From NCBI RefSeq assembly GCF_022347565.1, contig NZ_JAKRGH010000033.1, forward strand, positions 16,293 through 80,292: a stretch of 64,000 nt of DNA. The letters run 5' to 3'. The notes under the pieces are model-generated. The model did not search any database. It was not told the DNA's origin and saw only the letters and a program-made list of their open reading frames with translations. Below are positions 8,537 to 17,692 of this stretch, piece after piece. The position numbers were made by a program, and so were the translations under genes. This DNA comes from Vibrio sp. Of7-15 (GTDB lineage Bacteria; Pseudomonadota; Gammaproteobacteria; Enterobacterales; Vibrionaceae). Within the stretch, counting starts at the first letter, position 1, and the number at the start of each line of letters is the position of its first letter.

Positions 8537-8857
8537 TTGACAGAAAAAGTTATATCAGCGGGCTTCTCTAATACCGATCTCGTGGAATTCAACTACCATA
8601 TAGATCCTTATGATTATTCGGACTCATCCCTTGAACTTATAGTGCAAGATCGATTAGGCAATCAAACCACCCTCACTTTTAAAGGCGTATCCAATGTCGA
8701 GATCCAAGAAGGATTTAATGGCTGCCTTAATGGGATGGAGATTATTGATATAAGTGATAGACAGTGGTCACATGCTTTGATTGAAGTCAGAAGCTTTGAA
8801 CAAGATCCATGCATTCGCTTTTTGGCAATGCAGGTCGACATAAGCGGTAATACATAA
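8537..8857 (+). CDS. Hypothetical protein, 106 aa, TTG start
   Basis: Unrecognised protein. The frame opens with TTG 8537, preceded by TATAGGAC at ideal spacing, and there is no earlier ATG, so a TTG start is likely. The sequence is beta-rich (LELIVQDRLGNQTTLTFKGVSNVEIQEGF) and ends with an acidic IRFLAMQVDI strand, like several small orphan and immunity-type proteins. There is no signal peptide. Immediately after the stop comes ATAACAAACGTTT, which is similar to the start of Vibrio integron attC repeats, but no matching second half was found. Confidence 0.5.
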   Translation: MTEKVISAGFSNTDLVEFNYHIDPYDYSDSSLELIVQDRLGNQTTLTFKGVSNVEIQEGFNGCLNGMEIIDISDRQWSHALIEVRSFEQDPCIRFLAMQVDISGNT

Positions 8858-9185
8858 CAAACGTTTTGATAAAAGATGCGGTAAAAATAAATTGAAGTGC
8901 CTGAAAGAAGAAGTAAATTAGGAATTTCGACCTCAAGACGAAATATTTTATGCCCCTAATTTGAATATCAAGAAAAAGAAAATAAGAAGATTTCTCCGGC
9001 CCATATTTTAGTTAAGCACACATCATTTTACTTAAATCCTAACCAGTTGTAACATAAGAAAAACATATGGACTTTATAATACACCACTCAAATAAAGCCT
9101 GTCATAACGGATTCGGCCGCACTGCACATTTAAGCGAATCATGACGCACCTCGTACTAGGCGTTGTGCCTCATTTTGGAGGAAAC
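8858..9185. other. Intergenic region, no gene seen
   Basis: About 330 bp, AT-rich. It begins with a TAACAAACG motif that resembles an attC 5' edge; no convincing complementary 3' edge or hairpin was found. No terminator or promoter could be assigned with confidence. Confidence 0.3.
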
Positions 9186-9695
9186 ATGGAAGTAAGGAAA
9201 CTAACCCAAAGCGATTGGGAGCAATACAAAAGCGTAAGACTGCTCAGTTTGCGTCAATCACCTCAATCTTTTGAAAACAGCCATGATGACGAAGCTTCAC
9301 TGAGCGATAGTCAATGGATGGAACGCATAACGCCTTCTGACAACGCATTTATTGTGGGTGCATTTGAAAATTCAACGCTCATAGGCATCGCGGGCTTTTC
9401 CAGAGCACAAAAAACAAAAATTTGCCACAAGTCTTATTTATGGGGCGTGTTTGTAACACCAGAACATCGCACTAGGGGGGTTGGTGCCGAATTGATCGGT
9501 TTTCTACTGTTTCATGCGTTTAATATCGACGGCATTTCACAAATACAACTAACGGTTGAAGCAAATAATGTGCATGCCATCTCACTCTACGAAAAATATG
9601 GTTTTGTTCAGTACGGTAAAGAAGTTGACGCTATACGGGTAGAAGACAATTCATACGATGAATTACTTATGACGTGCATAAAGCAAAAAACATAA
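9186..9695 (+). CDS. GNAT family N-acetyltransferase
   Basis: A 169-aa acetyltransferase of the GNAT fold. The acetyl-CoA-binding motif A is clear (GVFVTPEHRTRGVGAELIGFLL, the R/Q-x-x-G-x-G/A pattern), as is the C-terminal VEANNVHAISLYEKYGF motif B typical of GNATs acting on protein N-termini, amino acids or drugs. The start is ATG 9186, which follows GGAGGAAAC; the frame is open to ATG 9141. The substrate is unknown. It ends just before the SDR gene, so the two may be co-transcribed. Confidence 0.85.
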   Translation: MEVRKLTQSDWEQYKSVRLLSLRQSPQSFENSHDDEASLSDSQWMERITPSDNAFIVGAFENSTLIGIAGFSRAQKTKICHKSYLWGVFVTPEHRTRGVGAELIGFLLFHAFNIDGISQIQLTVEANNVHAISLYEKYGFVQYGKEVDAIRVEDNSYDELLMTCIKQKT

Positions 9696-9748
9696 CAATC
9701 ACGATTTTTGTCTTCAATCAACTCAAACGATATAAAGGTAATCCCCTA

Positions 9749-10498
9749 ATGACTCAAAAAGTAGCGATTATCACCGGAGCAGGCCGAGGAATTGGGGCCG
9801 CTACCGCAACGCTTTTTTCACGCAAAGGCTATGCTGTCTGCATCAACTATAAATCAGATTCAGAATCCGCTAATCAAGTAGCCCAAGACATCATTGCTAA
9901 TGGTGGGAAATGCATCACAGTTCAAGCTGACGTATCTATTGAAAATGATGTGTTGCGGATGTTTTCTACTGTCGATAAAGAGTTGGGGCGTCCATCGGTA
10001 CTTGTGAATAACGCCGGTATTTTAAAAAAGCAATCACGCCTAGAAGACATGACCGCTGACAGAATTAATTCAATACTCATCAACAATGTCACGAGTTACT
10101 TTTTATGCTGTCGGGAAGCGGTTAAGCGTATGTCTACCCAGCATGGTGGTGATGGCGGGGTGATTGTTAATGTGTCTTCTGGAGCCTCTCGCTCTGGCTC
10201 CCCAAATGAGTACATTGATTATGCTGCGTCGAAAGGAGCCATTGATACCTTAACGAAAGGTTTGTCGTTGGAAGTTGCCGCGGAAGGTATTCGAGTCAAC
10301 TGCGTCCGTCCGGGCTTAATTCATACTGAGATGCATGCTGATGGTGGAGAGCCTGAACGCGTTGAAAGACTAAAGAGCATTATTCCACTGCAAAGAGGTG
10401 GGCAACCGGCTGAAGTGGCCGAAGCCATTTATTGGTTAGCGTCAGAGAAATCGTCATTCTCTACAGGGAATTACTTAGATTTGGCTGGTGGCTTGTGA
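9749..10498 (+). CDS. Short-chain dehydrogenase/reductase (SDR)
   Basis: A classical SDR of 249 aa. It shows the NAD(P)-binding TGAGRGIG motif near residue 10, NNAG near residue 88, and a catalytic Ser plus Y-x-x-x-K (YAASKGA) near residues 150-160. The C-terminal PGLIHTEMH substrate loop is typical of glucose or 3-oxoacyl-ACP reductase-like enzymes. The start is ATG 9749 with AAAGG upstream; earlier in-frame codons overlap the GNAT gene and are less likely. The substrate cannot be deduced. Confidence 0.85.
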   Translation: MTQKVAIITGAGRGIGAATATLFSRKGYAVCINYKSDSESANQVAQDIIANGGKCITVQADVSIENDVLRMFSTVDKELGRPSVLVNNAGILKKQSRLEDMTADRINSILINNVTSYFLCCREAVKRMSTQHGGDGGVIVNVSSGASRSGSPNEYIDYAASKGAIDTLTKGLSLEVAAEGIRVNCVRPGLIHTEMHADGGEPERVERLKSIIPLQRGGQPAEVAEAIYWLASEKSSFSTGNYLDLAGGL

Positions 10499-10589
10499 TG
10501 ATTAAAGGGCTTAAGGAACGCCCAATTTAGTACGAAATGCCGCTAAGATATATTTGGGTATGTTACGCATTTTTTAAGTTAAGGATACA

Positions 10590-10928
10590 ATGAATATTTT
10601 TTACGTTGAGAATCATCAAGCATTTATTGCCGCAGTGAAACGAGAGTTTTTGTTAGATCACAATATCCATGTTGTTGGTAATGTGTGTTCAGCTAAAGAA
10701 GAGTTTAATGATTCTTATGATTTAGTACTCTGCGACTACGACCTAGACGATGGTAAAGGAACTGAAGTAATTACCCACATCAGAAAGATAAATTCAAAAA
10801 TCCCTATCATTGCCGTCTCATCCCATGAGAAAGGAAACAAATTGCTAGTTAAGGCTGGTGCTAACTCTATCTGCAGCAAGATGGAATTTCGCTTGCTCCC
10901 AAATTGCATTCGTAAACTGACAAACTAA
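10590..10928 (+). CDS. Stand-alone response-regulator receiver domain
   Basis: The whole 112-aa protein is one CheY-like receiver domain. It has an acidic N-terminal pair (VEN, residues 6-8), the phosphoacceptor Asp49 in VLCDYDLDDG, a Ser77 in the T/S position (IAVSS), and the conserved Lys97 (CSKME). There is no output domain, so it works by protein-protein contact or as a phosphate sink. No histidine kinase gene lies nearby, making it an orphan. The start is ATG 10590, with AAGGATAC upstream. Confidence 0.8.
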   Translation: MNIFYVENHQAFIAAVKREFLLDHNIHVVGNVCSAKEEFNDSYDLVLCDYDLDDGKGTEVITHIRKINSKIPIIAVSSHEKGNKLLVKAGANSICSKMEFRLLPNCIRKLTN

Positions 10929-11034
10929 CCACCCCTATCAAATGACTCTTGTATTTCGGATACAATGCTGAAAAGTCGAATGTACTTCACTATGCTTATT
11001 ATGAATTAGATGATTGTTTATTAATGGAGTTTGT

Positions 11035-11250
11035 ATGAATCGCATCAACCCTGCGAAATTAGGAAACAGCAAGTGGACAGCAATAACTCCCTTAAATCGC
11101 GAAAAACACTTCTTAGTTACAGAAGTAGAATACGACGAAGACGGCTCTGTATTGTCATGTACTTTAGAAGCAATAATTTCTAAACATGAATACCCTATCG
11201 ACTGGACTGAGCTCAAAAATCCGACAAAATGGCTTCATGGATGGAAGTAG
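11035..11250 (+). CDS. TIGR02450-type small conserved protein
   Basis: A 71-aa protein that opens with MNRINPAKLGNSKWTAITP and ends in a Trp-rich tail (WTELKNPTKWLHGWK). This matches the small 'tryptophan-rich' conserved hypothetical family TIGR02450, found widely in marine gammaproteobacteria and without known function. The central EKHFLVTEVEYDEDG segment is the usual family core. The start is ATG 11035 with GGAG upstream. It is cytoplasmic and monocistronic. Confidence 0.75.
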   Translation: MNRINPAKLGNSKWTAITPLNREKHFLVTEVEYDEDGSVLSCTLEAIISKHEYPIDWTELKNPTKWLHGWK

Positions 11251-11665
11251 CGTAACAGCTTCGGCTTAGTGGTAATGTTCCCTACCTCGTTGCTTTAGGG
11301 TGAATATTGTAGCCATTATACAAAGAGCTAGTTTCAAGAAGAACGCCTATGCCCGAGCAGCCATGCTAAAGCTAAGTCTAGCGATGTACCGAGTACTAAA
11401 GTCCAGTAATAGTAACGTGATATCAAAAGGCAAAAGAAGAAATCTAATCTCATTTAAATGCCGGAAGAACAAAGCAAGTCAGTGTTACCAATATCAGGCA
11501 AACATCACTTGCTTTAAAGTCATTAAACTCGACTACCTAAAGCAAGATGCCATTTTAAATTTTATTACCTTGTTATTAAGCTATTTTATTTCTTAATAAC
11601 GAGTTAATATATTAGCCTAATGTAATTGCATTAAAGCTGTTTAACTATTACGAGAATACCCCAAA
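11251..11665. other. Intergenic region, no convincing gene
   Basis: About 415 bp. A GTG-initiated 98-codon frame (11300-11596) is present but has no ribosome binding site, odd composition and no recognisable motif. I regard it as chance. The last 100 bp are AT-rich and probably hold the lipoprotein promoter. Confidence 0.35.
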
Positions 11666-12178
11666 GTGCCCACTTTAAAAAACAAAAGTAAGTCCTTAAA
11701 AGCATTGTCCCTCCTTGCTTTATCTTGTTCTTTATTATCTGGTTGTCAGATGATGAAACATTATGCACCAGAAGGGCTTAGCGATAGTAGCCCTAAAATA
11801 AAAATCAGCTGGGCCTCATACGCTACTGAACACGCCTATTATGTAGTAAAAAACCCATGTGGTGAAAAAGTAGAAGAATTTTTAGTTCATGCTGAGCCAA
11901 AAGGAATCTTTGATTCTGGAGAAAACTTTACTGAAGTGCAGGTCAAAGAAGATGAACCTCTCATCATCAAAGCCACATATGCTAAAATCAGATTAAGCCT
12001 TTCAGGGGTGGCGACTCGCCATTCTCACTCTTTGCAGCATTTCAAATTTACCCCTCGCGCTAATGAAGAGTATCAATTGTATTCAGCAAATAAAAACTAC
12101 TCGGTTGTTTCTTTGAATACTAACCGCGAAGTAGAAGATTTCGAACTACTAGGAGGTTCTGCTTGCCCTAAAGGCTAA
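11666..12178 (+). CDS. Putative lipoprotein, 170 aa
   Basis: A Lys-rich N-region is followed by a hydrophobic stretch and the lipobox LLSGC (Cys near residue 27), so the mature protein should be lipid-anchored in the envelope. The rest is a beta-rich domain (KISWASYATEHAYYVVKNPCGEKVEEFLVH) with two further Cys that could form a disulphide. I do not recognise the family. It uses GTG 11666; no better ATG precedes the signal peptide. It stands alone. Confidence 0.65.
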   Translation: MPTLKNKSKSLKALSLLALSCSLLSGCQMMKHYAPEGLSDSSPKIKISWASYATEHAYYVVKNPCGEKVEEFLVHAEPKGIFDSGENFTEVQVKEDEPLIIKATYAKIRLSLSGVATRHSHSLQHFKFTPRANEEYQLYSANKNYSVVSLNTNREVEDFELLGGSACPKG

Positions 12179-12468
12179 GTAGAAAGCAAATCACACCTTA
12201 AGACCAACACATAACATGCGGTTCTACATGTTGTTCCACCACACATGTCCACAGCAGAAATAATCGTTATGTGTTGGTTAGCATCAATACAAAAGCACCT
12301 AATATCTTGTTTGAGCACAATTTGAAGTGACTTGAACTAGAAGACGCCTTTTTAATTTAAGCAGTCCAGAAAAGTGGCACGCTATATCAACAGTATAATT
12401 TTCAGTACGTAACCATCGAACAAACTTTGAAAAGTAAACAAGTTAATAGAAGGACATATACCAATTTT

Positions 12469-13026
12469 ATGATGAACTTTTCAAAATTAGTCAAAGCAGC
12501 TTGTCTTATATACTTGCTATGTATTGCTGCCATTTATGTTGATTCACGTAATAGCACAGGTTTTGTTGCAGACGTTGGGGTGGTTTATGGCAATAAAGTT
12601 GAAGTCACTGGGTTACCTTCTAAACGGTTAGAAGCCAGGCTATTGGCAGCACTTGAACTTTACACAAAGAAACAGGTAGGCAAACTAATTGTAAGTGGAG
12701 GAATCGGCATAGAAGGCTACGATGAAGCCCAAATTATGGCCAGCTATCTTATTTCACAAGGTGTTTCCGAAGATGATATCTTGATTGACAACCTAGGTTA
12801 CAATTCACATTCGACCTCTCTAAATGCTGCTAAGTTACTTAGTAATAAAACATCTGTTGTTGCCATTTCGCAGCAATACCACATATCTCGTGCAAAACTA
12901 TCCTTAAGAAATGCGGGCTTTCAATATGTCTATGGTTACTCTCCACACTTTGTCGAGCTTAGAGATGTGTATTCGTATTTCAGAGAAGCACCTGCATGGC
13001 TGAAGTACTGGGCTTTCGAATTATAA
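12469..13026 (+). CDS. YdcF/SanA-like DUF218 protein
   Basis: A single N-terminal membrane helix (residues about 5-25) is followed by a DUF218 (YdcF/SanA/ElyC) domain. It contains LIVSGGIGIEGYDEAQIMASYLISQGV and SSTSLNAA-like and AISQQYHISRAKLS motifs. The family includes envelope proteins linked to peptidoglycan and vancomycin tolerance at low temperature; the chemical activity is unproven. ATG 12469 (or 12472) begins just before the anchor; AGAAGGA lies slightly far upstream at 12449-12455. An upstream in-frame TTG at 12427 is less likely. Confidence 0.75.
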   Translation: MMNFSKLVKAACLIYLLCIAAIYVDSRNSTGFVADVGVVYGNKVEVTGLPSKRLEARLLAALELYTKKQVGKLIVSGGIGIEGYDEAQIMASYLISQGVSEDDILIDNLGYNSHSTSLNAAKLLSNKTSVVAISQQYHISRAKLSLRNAGFQYVYGYSPHFVELRDVYSYFREAPAWLKYWAFEL

Positions 13027-13405
13027 GCTTGCTTTAACCAAATACTCGTAATGAGTGTCATGTGACAAGCTCACAAGGTTATAAAGGACATGTAAAAATG
13101 TCAGCTCAAGAGTATTATCGTAATGGTCTCTGTCATAACAAATAACATGACAAACTGATTTGTGCATAAAAGTTCAAGTCAGACGATTACCCAAAAATAA
13201 GTTAAGACGGTAAACTCAATGTGCCAACCGATTGTTCACATCGAACCCAGACCTCACTATTTTACATATAAAACAAATATTTAAATCCAAATACATATAT
13301 CATAGCAAGTACATACTATGTTATGGTTTAAGCCGATTCCTCAAAGTATTGAATATAACTAAGGTATTCATTTTCATATAAAACTGTCTCACTGGAGAAA
13401 ATCAA
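13027..13405. other. Intergenic region, nothing identified
   Basis: About 380 bp, AT-rich, with no ORF, repeat or hairpin I can support. The GGAGAAA at 13394-13400 is the ribosome binding site of the next gene. Confidence 0.3.
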
Positions 13406-13993
13406 ATGGCAGAAGTCATTAATAAAAATCTGTTTCTGGTGAAGGAACATCTTGGCTTGCTGAAGGCTGCTAACAACTTTGATATACATGACCCATCCAC
13501 TGGTGAAGTCATCATGGAATGTAGAGAGCCGACTCTAGGATTCTTCACCAAGTTACTACGATTTACTGACTACAAACGAATGACACCATTCGATATTCAA
13601 ATACGAACTCCAGATGGACAAAGGATTGTTCGTATTCAACGCGGGGTTTCACTTTTCCTCTCTAAAGTCACCGTCAGTGATCACAACAATGAGCTTATCG
13701 GAAGCTTTGAGCAAAAATTATTCTCCATTGGCGGTAAGTTTGATGTAGTTAATAAAAATGAACAAGTGATATGCCAATTAGAAGGAAAGTGGACAGGTTG
13801 GGACTTTCATTTTAAGCACAATGGAGCGGAACTCGCCCATGTATCAAAAAAATGGGCTGGTTTAGGAAAAGAGCTGTTTACTAGTGCTGACAATTATATG
13901 TTAGAAATTGCAGAAGATGTGCCTGAAAATGATGATGCCCGAAAGCTAATCCTAGCTGCCGTCATGTGTATCGACATGGTATTGAAGGAATAA
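13406..13993 (+). CDS. LURP-one/scramblase-like (DUF567) protein
   Basis: A 195-aa soluble protein with the tubby-like beta-barrel signature of the LURP-one-related/phospholipid-scramblase superfamily. Repeated short strands such as FDIHDPSTGEVIMECREP, FDIQIRTPDGQRIVRIQRG, FDVVNKNEQVICQLEGKW and WDFHFKHNG describe the barrel, and a C-terminal hydrophobic helix (KLILAAVMCIDMVL) fills it. Bacterial members have no proven function. The start is ATG 13406 behind GGAGAAAATCAA. It is monocistronic. Confidence 0.75.
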   Translation: MAEVINKNLFLVKEHLGLLKAANNFDIHDPSTGEVIMECREPTLGFFTKLLRFTDYKRMTPFDIQIRTPDGQRIVRIQRGVSLFLSKVTVSDHNNELIGSFEQKLFSIGGKFDVVNKNEQVICQLEGKWTGWDFHFKHNGAELAHVSKKWAGLGKELFTSADNYMLEIAEDVPENDDARKLILAAVMCIDMVLKE

Positions 13994-14340
13994 GCTTCGC
14001 CATCTTAGAGCATACCCCTCACAACTATATTCATGATAAATAGCTTTTTCATGCACTTGGCACTTTTATTTCAAATATTATAACCAAGTGCTTTGTGATG
14101 CTTTCACTCAAAGTACACTACATCAACCCCTTCCTTAGGGTTAACAACTATAAGCCTGCCCCCTTAATAAAAATCATGTGAAGTCATTCCAAATACGCAC
14201 TATCCATCTATTTTTGATCATTTAGAATCACATATTGAGACTGATTAAGAGTGCTAATTTACCTCCCAAAAATCATTCATTGCACCATAAGATACTACGC
14301 CATATTCTGAAGACGGTACTGACTAACGTAGGAAAGAATA
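13994..14340. other. Intergenic region, nothing identified
   Basis: About 347 bp of AT-rich DNA without a supported gene or repeat. The end carries GTAGGAAAG, the ribosome binding site for the DUF2628-like gene. Confidence 0.3.
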
Positions 14341-14880
14341 ATGATTCCAACAGGAATGGACTCTGTCAAGGAAAGGGAAAAACTAGTAATTGCCAAAGAG
14401 GAATCCATTGAAGCTTATAAAGCTTACACTTGGGGAGATTATTACCCAAACCAATGGAAGTTCAGTATTAAAGGAAGCAAAGCACCAATTAGCTTTAATT
14501 TTTCTGCTTTTTTGTTCACGTATAGATGGTGCTTTTTTAGAAAGTTAAACAAACTTGGATTGATGCTTTTCACCTTTGAACTCTTACTACTTTCTAGTGG
14601 TTTTATATTAGTCGAGCATTTTGAATTCCAACCTCTTGTAGCAATCTATGCGGTAACTAGTGGAATGTTAGCCATGATGACTTTCGCTGGTTTTTATGCA
14701 AATTGGGCTTACTTCAAACATACACAAAATGCGATAAAGAGCTACATTAACTCAAGGCTACCCGACGTTTACTTTGGTGAAGCACTACGTAGTGATGGAG
14801 GAACTAGCATGGGGAATCTTTTGATTTTTGCAGCCTTGAACATATTATTCATTTCTCTCCCTAAGATTGCGCAGGTATAG
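14341..14880 (+). CDS. DUF2628-like membrane protein
   Basis: A 179-aa protein with a soluble N-terminal 55 residues, then ISFNFSAFLFTYRWCFFRKL, the hallmark of DUF2628 (F-N-x-A-A-F-x-F...-W-x-x-Y-R-K). Two or three membrane helices follow (about residues 78-125), and a last hydrophobic helix sits at the C-terminus. DUF2628 proteins are inner-membrane proteins of unknown function. The ribosome binding site AGGAAAG precedes ATG 14341. The next gene follows at 90 bp. Confidence 0.7.
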   Translation: MIPTGMDSVKEREKLVIAKEESIEAYKAYTWGDYYPNQWKFSIKGSKAPISFNFSAFLFTYRWCFFRKLNKLGLMLFTFELLLLSSGFILVEHFEFQPLVAIYAVTSGMLAMMTFAGFYANWAYFKHTQNAIKSYINSRLPDVYFGEALRSDGGTSMGNLLIFAALNILFISLPKIAQV

Positions 14881-14970
14881 TCCACCGTAAGGCAACTGAC
14901 TACTCTCTTCAATAAAGCCCGAGTCCGAACAAAAGATTCATTGATGATTAGCTCTATTTGAAAGGAAAAT

Positions 14971-15381
14971 ATGCCCCTATATAACGTAGAATCTAAGTCT
15001 GGTCATGATTTATATCAGCTCATCGATGGCAGATATCAAATCATCCGGAAAGGAAGGTTTTCAGATATTTTGCTTGGGCATGAGTATATTCTTGTAAAAG
15101 AGTATATCGCTGATTTTCTGCTTTGTAATGAAGTAAAAGGCATTAGATTTGAACCTGCCATTATCTATGATAAAACATCGGCACAAGAATGGCATGACTA
15201 CTGTGTCATGCTCTTTGATTGTACATTCAATGCTTCAATGATCTCGATGTTGGATCATGCGGGTTTAAAAGCTTACTGCATGGACAGTAGATACTTATTT
15301 GTGACCCCAGATTTAAAAATTCTTTTAGATACCACCAACTTCAAGCTACAGTTCTCCCGAGGGTTAAGTCGTTTTGGATGA
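14971..15381 (+). CDS. Hypothetical protein, 136 aa
   Basis: I do not recognise this protein. It begins with MPLYNVESKSGHDLYQLIDGRYQ and has alternating beta and helical segments without a signal peptide. The 'HDLYQLIDGRY...FSDILLGHEYILV' pattern looks like the small single-domain proteins often found as immunity partners of polymorphic toxins, but no toxin gene is adjacent. AAAGGAAAAT lies just upstream of ATG 14971. Confidence 0.5.
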   Translation: MPLYNVESKSGHDLYQLIDGRYQIIRKGRFSDILLGHEYILVKEYIADFLLCNEVKGIRFEPAIIYDKTSAQEWHDYCVMLFDCTFNASMISMLDHAGLKAYCMDSRYLFVTPDLKILLDTTNFKLQFSRGLSRFG

Positions 15382-15483
15382 AGGTTGTCGATGTTAAAAC
15401 CTTATTTAGTACTCATAGCTTCTAGAGTAAAACTACCCTTGAGACGAGCCGAATTGAATGTGTGAAGTGCTCTTAAACACCGA

Positions 15484-16155
15484 TTACGGCTCACATGGGA
15501 TCAAGAAATCGACATGGTAATGTTCATCATGCCTTACCCATGAGCGTTTCTTGGAAAACTGAACATTTTTCTTAAGGTATTCGCCGTATTCTGTGGTAAA
15601 TAAGTGAGGCTGTAATTTAGGATCAAAAATAACTCGCCAAAGATCATACCCCATTGCTTTTGACTGCTTATGAAGTTGCACAATATGAGCCGCCATCGCG
15701 ACGTAGTCAATCCGTAGATCGTCATATTGCCCCTTTTCATCAAACTCAATGTTATAACCAAATTTATTAAATGGATGAGTAGGTAGATGAACAGATTGAC
15801 CCGATTCATTTATCACTGGGGTCATAAAATCTACTGAAAGACCATTTCGATGTGTCTTATGTGGCCTGAACCTCTCGCCTTCTTCAAACCCTGTTTCGGC
15901 GTATTTATACACTTTATCTGGTTGTTCTGTTTCCAAAACCTGATAAGCATTCATCATGATTTCTTTTACCGTCGAGTGGACATACGTTCTCCCTGCAAAC
16001 CGTGCAAGATAGCTATAATGGGTAAAATTTTCTCCATCAACTGGCAGCTGAACACCCTGCTCCAAACGGCCATTCGATGTGGTTCCGTAACACGTACTCT
16101 GTGCAGCATTTAAACTAAATGGCACAAACGACAATACTAGTAGCATTGCTTTCAT
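15484..16155 (-). CDS. MepA-like penicillin-insensitive murein endopeptidase
   Basis: A secreted peptidase of the M74 (MepA) type, 223 aa. It has an N-terminal signal peptide ending near AQS, the zinc-site region THRNGLSVDFMTP (H...G-x-x-V/A-D), and the C-terminal VRHDEHYHVDF with the H-x-H pair. MepA cleaves D-Ala-meso-diaminopimelate cross-links in the periplasm. It is shorter than E. coli MepA (about 274 aa) and diverges in the middle, so the exact bond cleaved is uncertain. The start is ATG 16155 behind GAGG; the frame extends to GTG 16167. The upstream minus-strand gene is a YidD variant. Confidence 0.8.
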   Translation of the reverse strand: MKAMLLVLSFVPFSLNAAQSTCYGTTSNGRLEQGVQLPVDGENFTHYSYLARFAGRTYVHSTVKEIMMNAYQVLETEQPDKVYKYAETGFEEGERFRPHKTHRNGLSVDFMTPVINESGQSVHLPTHPFNKFGYNIEFDEKGQYDDLRIDYVAMAAHIVQLHKQSKAMGYDLWRVIFDPKLQPHLFTTEYGEYLKKNVQFSKKRSWVRHDEHYHVDFLIPCEP

Positions 16156-16241
16156 AGATAACCTCACATTTCTTCATTCAACACTCAGACTCAACATAGT
16201 AAGTCCTGATCCCTCGTCGCAATTCAAGGCATTAATACGCA

Positions 16242-16601
16242 TTACCAGCAATCGCAGGCTGATTCACAACTGTCTCCACTTGAGTTTATTGTTTTCGGTA
16301 AACAAGATATCGTTTCACAAGCGAGATCGCTGACGCAATCAGCCTCCTTATCATCCTTTTTTCGGCGTTTCTTTCGCGGCTCGACTTGCTCTTGGATGCA
16401 CTGAAACGCATGACTACAGCGAGAAAATTGGCATTTAATTCTGCCGTAACCTTTTATCACCCCACGCCTCTCTATGATTTTAGACACCGCCGCTGAGCAA
16501 GAATCGCTGCCATAATAGACCGCATGAGCACACCGAAAACCTTTATAAGGAGACACATAACGTTGGTAGGCTCTGATTAAAAAAAGGGCGAGTTTTGTCA
16601 T
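16242..16601 (-). CDS. Divergent YidD-like protein with Cys-rich tail
   Basis: The first 75 residues resemble YidD, a small membrane-associated factor that assists protein insertion by YidC. LIRAYQRYVSP matches its N-terminal helix, followed by R-C and the S-C-S segment and an IERRGVIKGYGRI helix. The usual G-x-D-P-V-P ending is absent. Instead there is a basic stretch (EPRKKRRKKDDKE) and a 30-residue tail with six cysteines. This is therefore an extra, remodelled YidD rather than the housekeeping copy, which normally lies near dnaA-rpmH. The ribosome binding site AGGAGAATC precedes ATG 16601. Confidence 0.7.
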   Translation of the reverse strand: MTKLALFLIRAYQRYVSPYKGFRCAHAVYYGSDSCSAAVSKIIERRGVIKGYGRIKCQFSRCSHAFQCIQEQVEPRKKRRKKDDKEADCVSDLACETISCLPKTINSSGDSCESACDCW

Positions 16602-16738
16602 GATTCTCCTCTTCTATAACATGCCGAAAAGTCATAAAAAGCCAATAAACATCAAGAAAATACCCTATATTACGAGGTAAATACAAACTTAAAATGCCGA
16701 TTCCTTTAAATCAAGAAGAGAAGGTAAGACTTTTATAC

Positions 16739-17692
16739 TTAAAGTGAATCAATTAAACACGACACATATTTTATCAACGAGCTTTCAAAATCTGCTATGT
16801 CCTCTTTTTTGCCATGTTGAGAATTTAAAACAATAGAAGCATAGGTAACGGCGTGATGAGCGTAACAAACGGGTTGTGCCATATCCCAGGCTTGTAACAA
16901 CTCCTGTTCAGATAGGCAGTGTTGCCAATTAGACAAATATCGCTTAATCAACTGCTGTTTAAGGCTTGTTTCTGAAAACTGGTAAATGAAGTTCCCTTCC
17001 ATGAAGGGGTGACTAATGCATGCATCACTCCAATCAAAAAAGAGATATGAATTCGCGTTTTTTGCCATGTTACCTTCATGCAGATCACCATGAACCAAGC
17101 AATCTGGTAAAGCAAACTCGGTAAGTTGCTCAATGGCTACTTCTAACTTTTCTGATAAACGCCTCTCCCACCGTTTACCGTTAGAGCTTAAAAGTGAGGC
17201 AATTGTCGGTTGTTCCAAATACCAATGCAGCTGCTCTAGTAATGTCGAAATGGCTCTCGATTGGCAGCCCGATTGACCTAATTTGTCTACATGATCTACA
17301 GATACACGTTGAAGGGCGCCCCAACGTTGATACGCATCACTCCAGACGGTTAAGTCGACACTCTCATCTAACGGCTCCCCGAAGTCACAAGTTAATAACC
17401 AGCATCGTTCTTTTTCGTACGCTAGCACCGTTGGCACATTTTCCTTAAAAAGATCACTTAAACAATCACACACTTGTGCTTCATTAGAGAACAAGGGCAA
17501 TAATGCGGTCGCTTTAAAGTACACATCGCCTTTATCTGTTGCGATACGCCATACATCACCCAAAAACCAGTCTTCTACCACCGCGGGCTTACCCACCTGA
17601 CTGTAACCTAATTGTTGTAGTGTTTCCTCAATCCAATGCTCAGCGTCACTTTTCCAGTCAACCTGAGGCACAGAACACAATAACGTACTCAT
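16739..17692 (-). CDS. Aminoglycoside phosphotransferase-like kinase (APH fold)
   Basis: A 317-aa protein of the APH/choline kinase fold. It carries the catalytic loop LVHGDLHEGNMAKN near residue 198 (H-G-D-x-x-x-x-N) and the metal-binding LFFDWSDA about 15 residues later (the DFG-like D). The N-terminal lobe shows DVWRIATDKGDVYFKATA, containing the Lys for ATP. The substrate is unknown; many such chromosomal genes are not resistance enzymes but act on small alcohols, sugars or proteins. It starts at ATG 17692 behind AAAGGAT and stands alone. Confidence 0.75.
   Translation of the reverse strand: MSTLLCSVPQVDWKSDAEHWIEETLQQLGYSQVGKPAVVEDWFLGDVWRIATDKGDVYFKATALLPLFSNEAQVCDCLSDLFKENVPTVLAYEKERCWLLTCDFGEPLDESVDLTVWSDAYQRWGALQRVSVDHVDKLGQSGCQSRAISTLLEQLHWYLEQPTIASLLSSNGKRWERRLSEKLEVAIEQLTEFALPDCLVHGDLHEGNMAKNANSYLFFDWSDACISHPFMEGNFIYQFSETSLKQQLIKRYLSNWQHCLSEQELLQAWDMAQPVCYAHHAVTYASIVLNSQHGKKEDIADFESSLIKYVSCLIDSL

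Noticed and set aside
11300..11596. 98-codon GTG frame
   Set aside because: No ribosome binding site, unusual composition rich in Lys, Ser and Cys, no motif; probably chance in AT-rich intergenic DNA.
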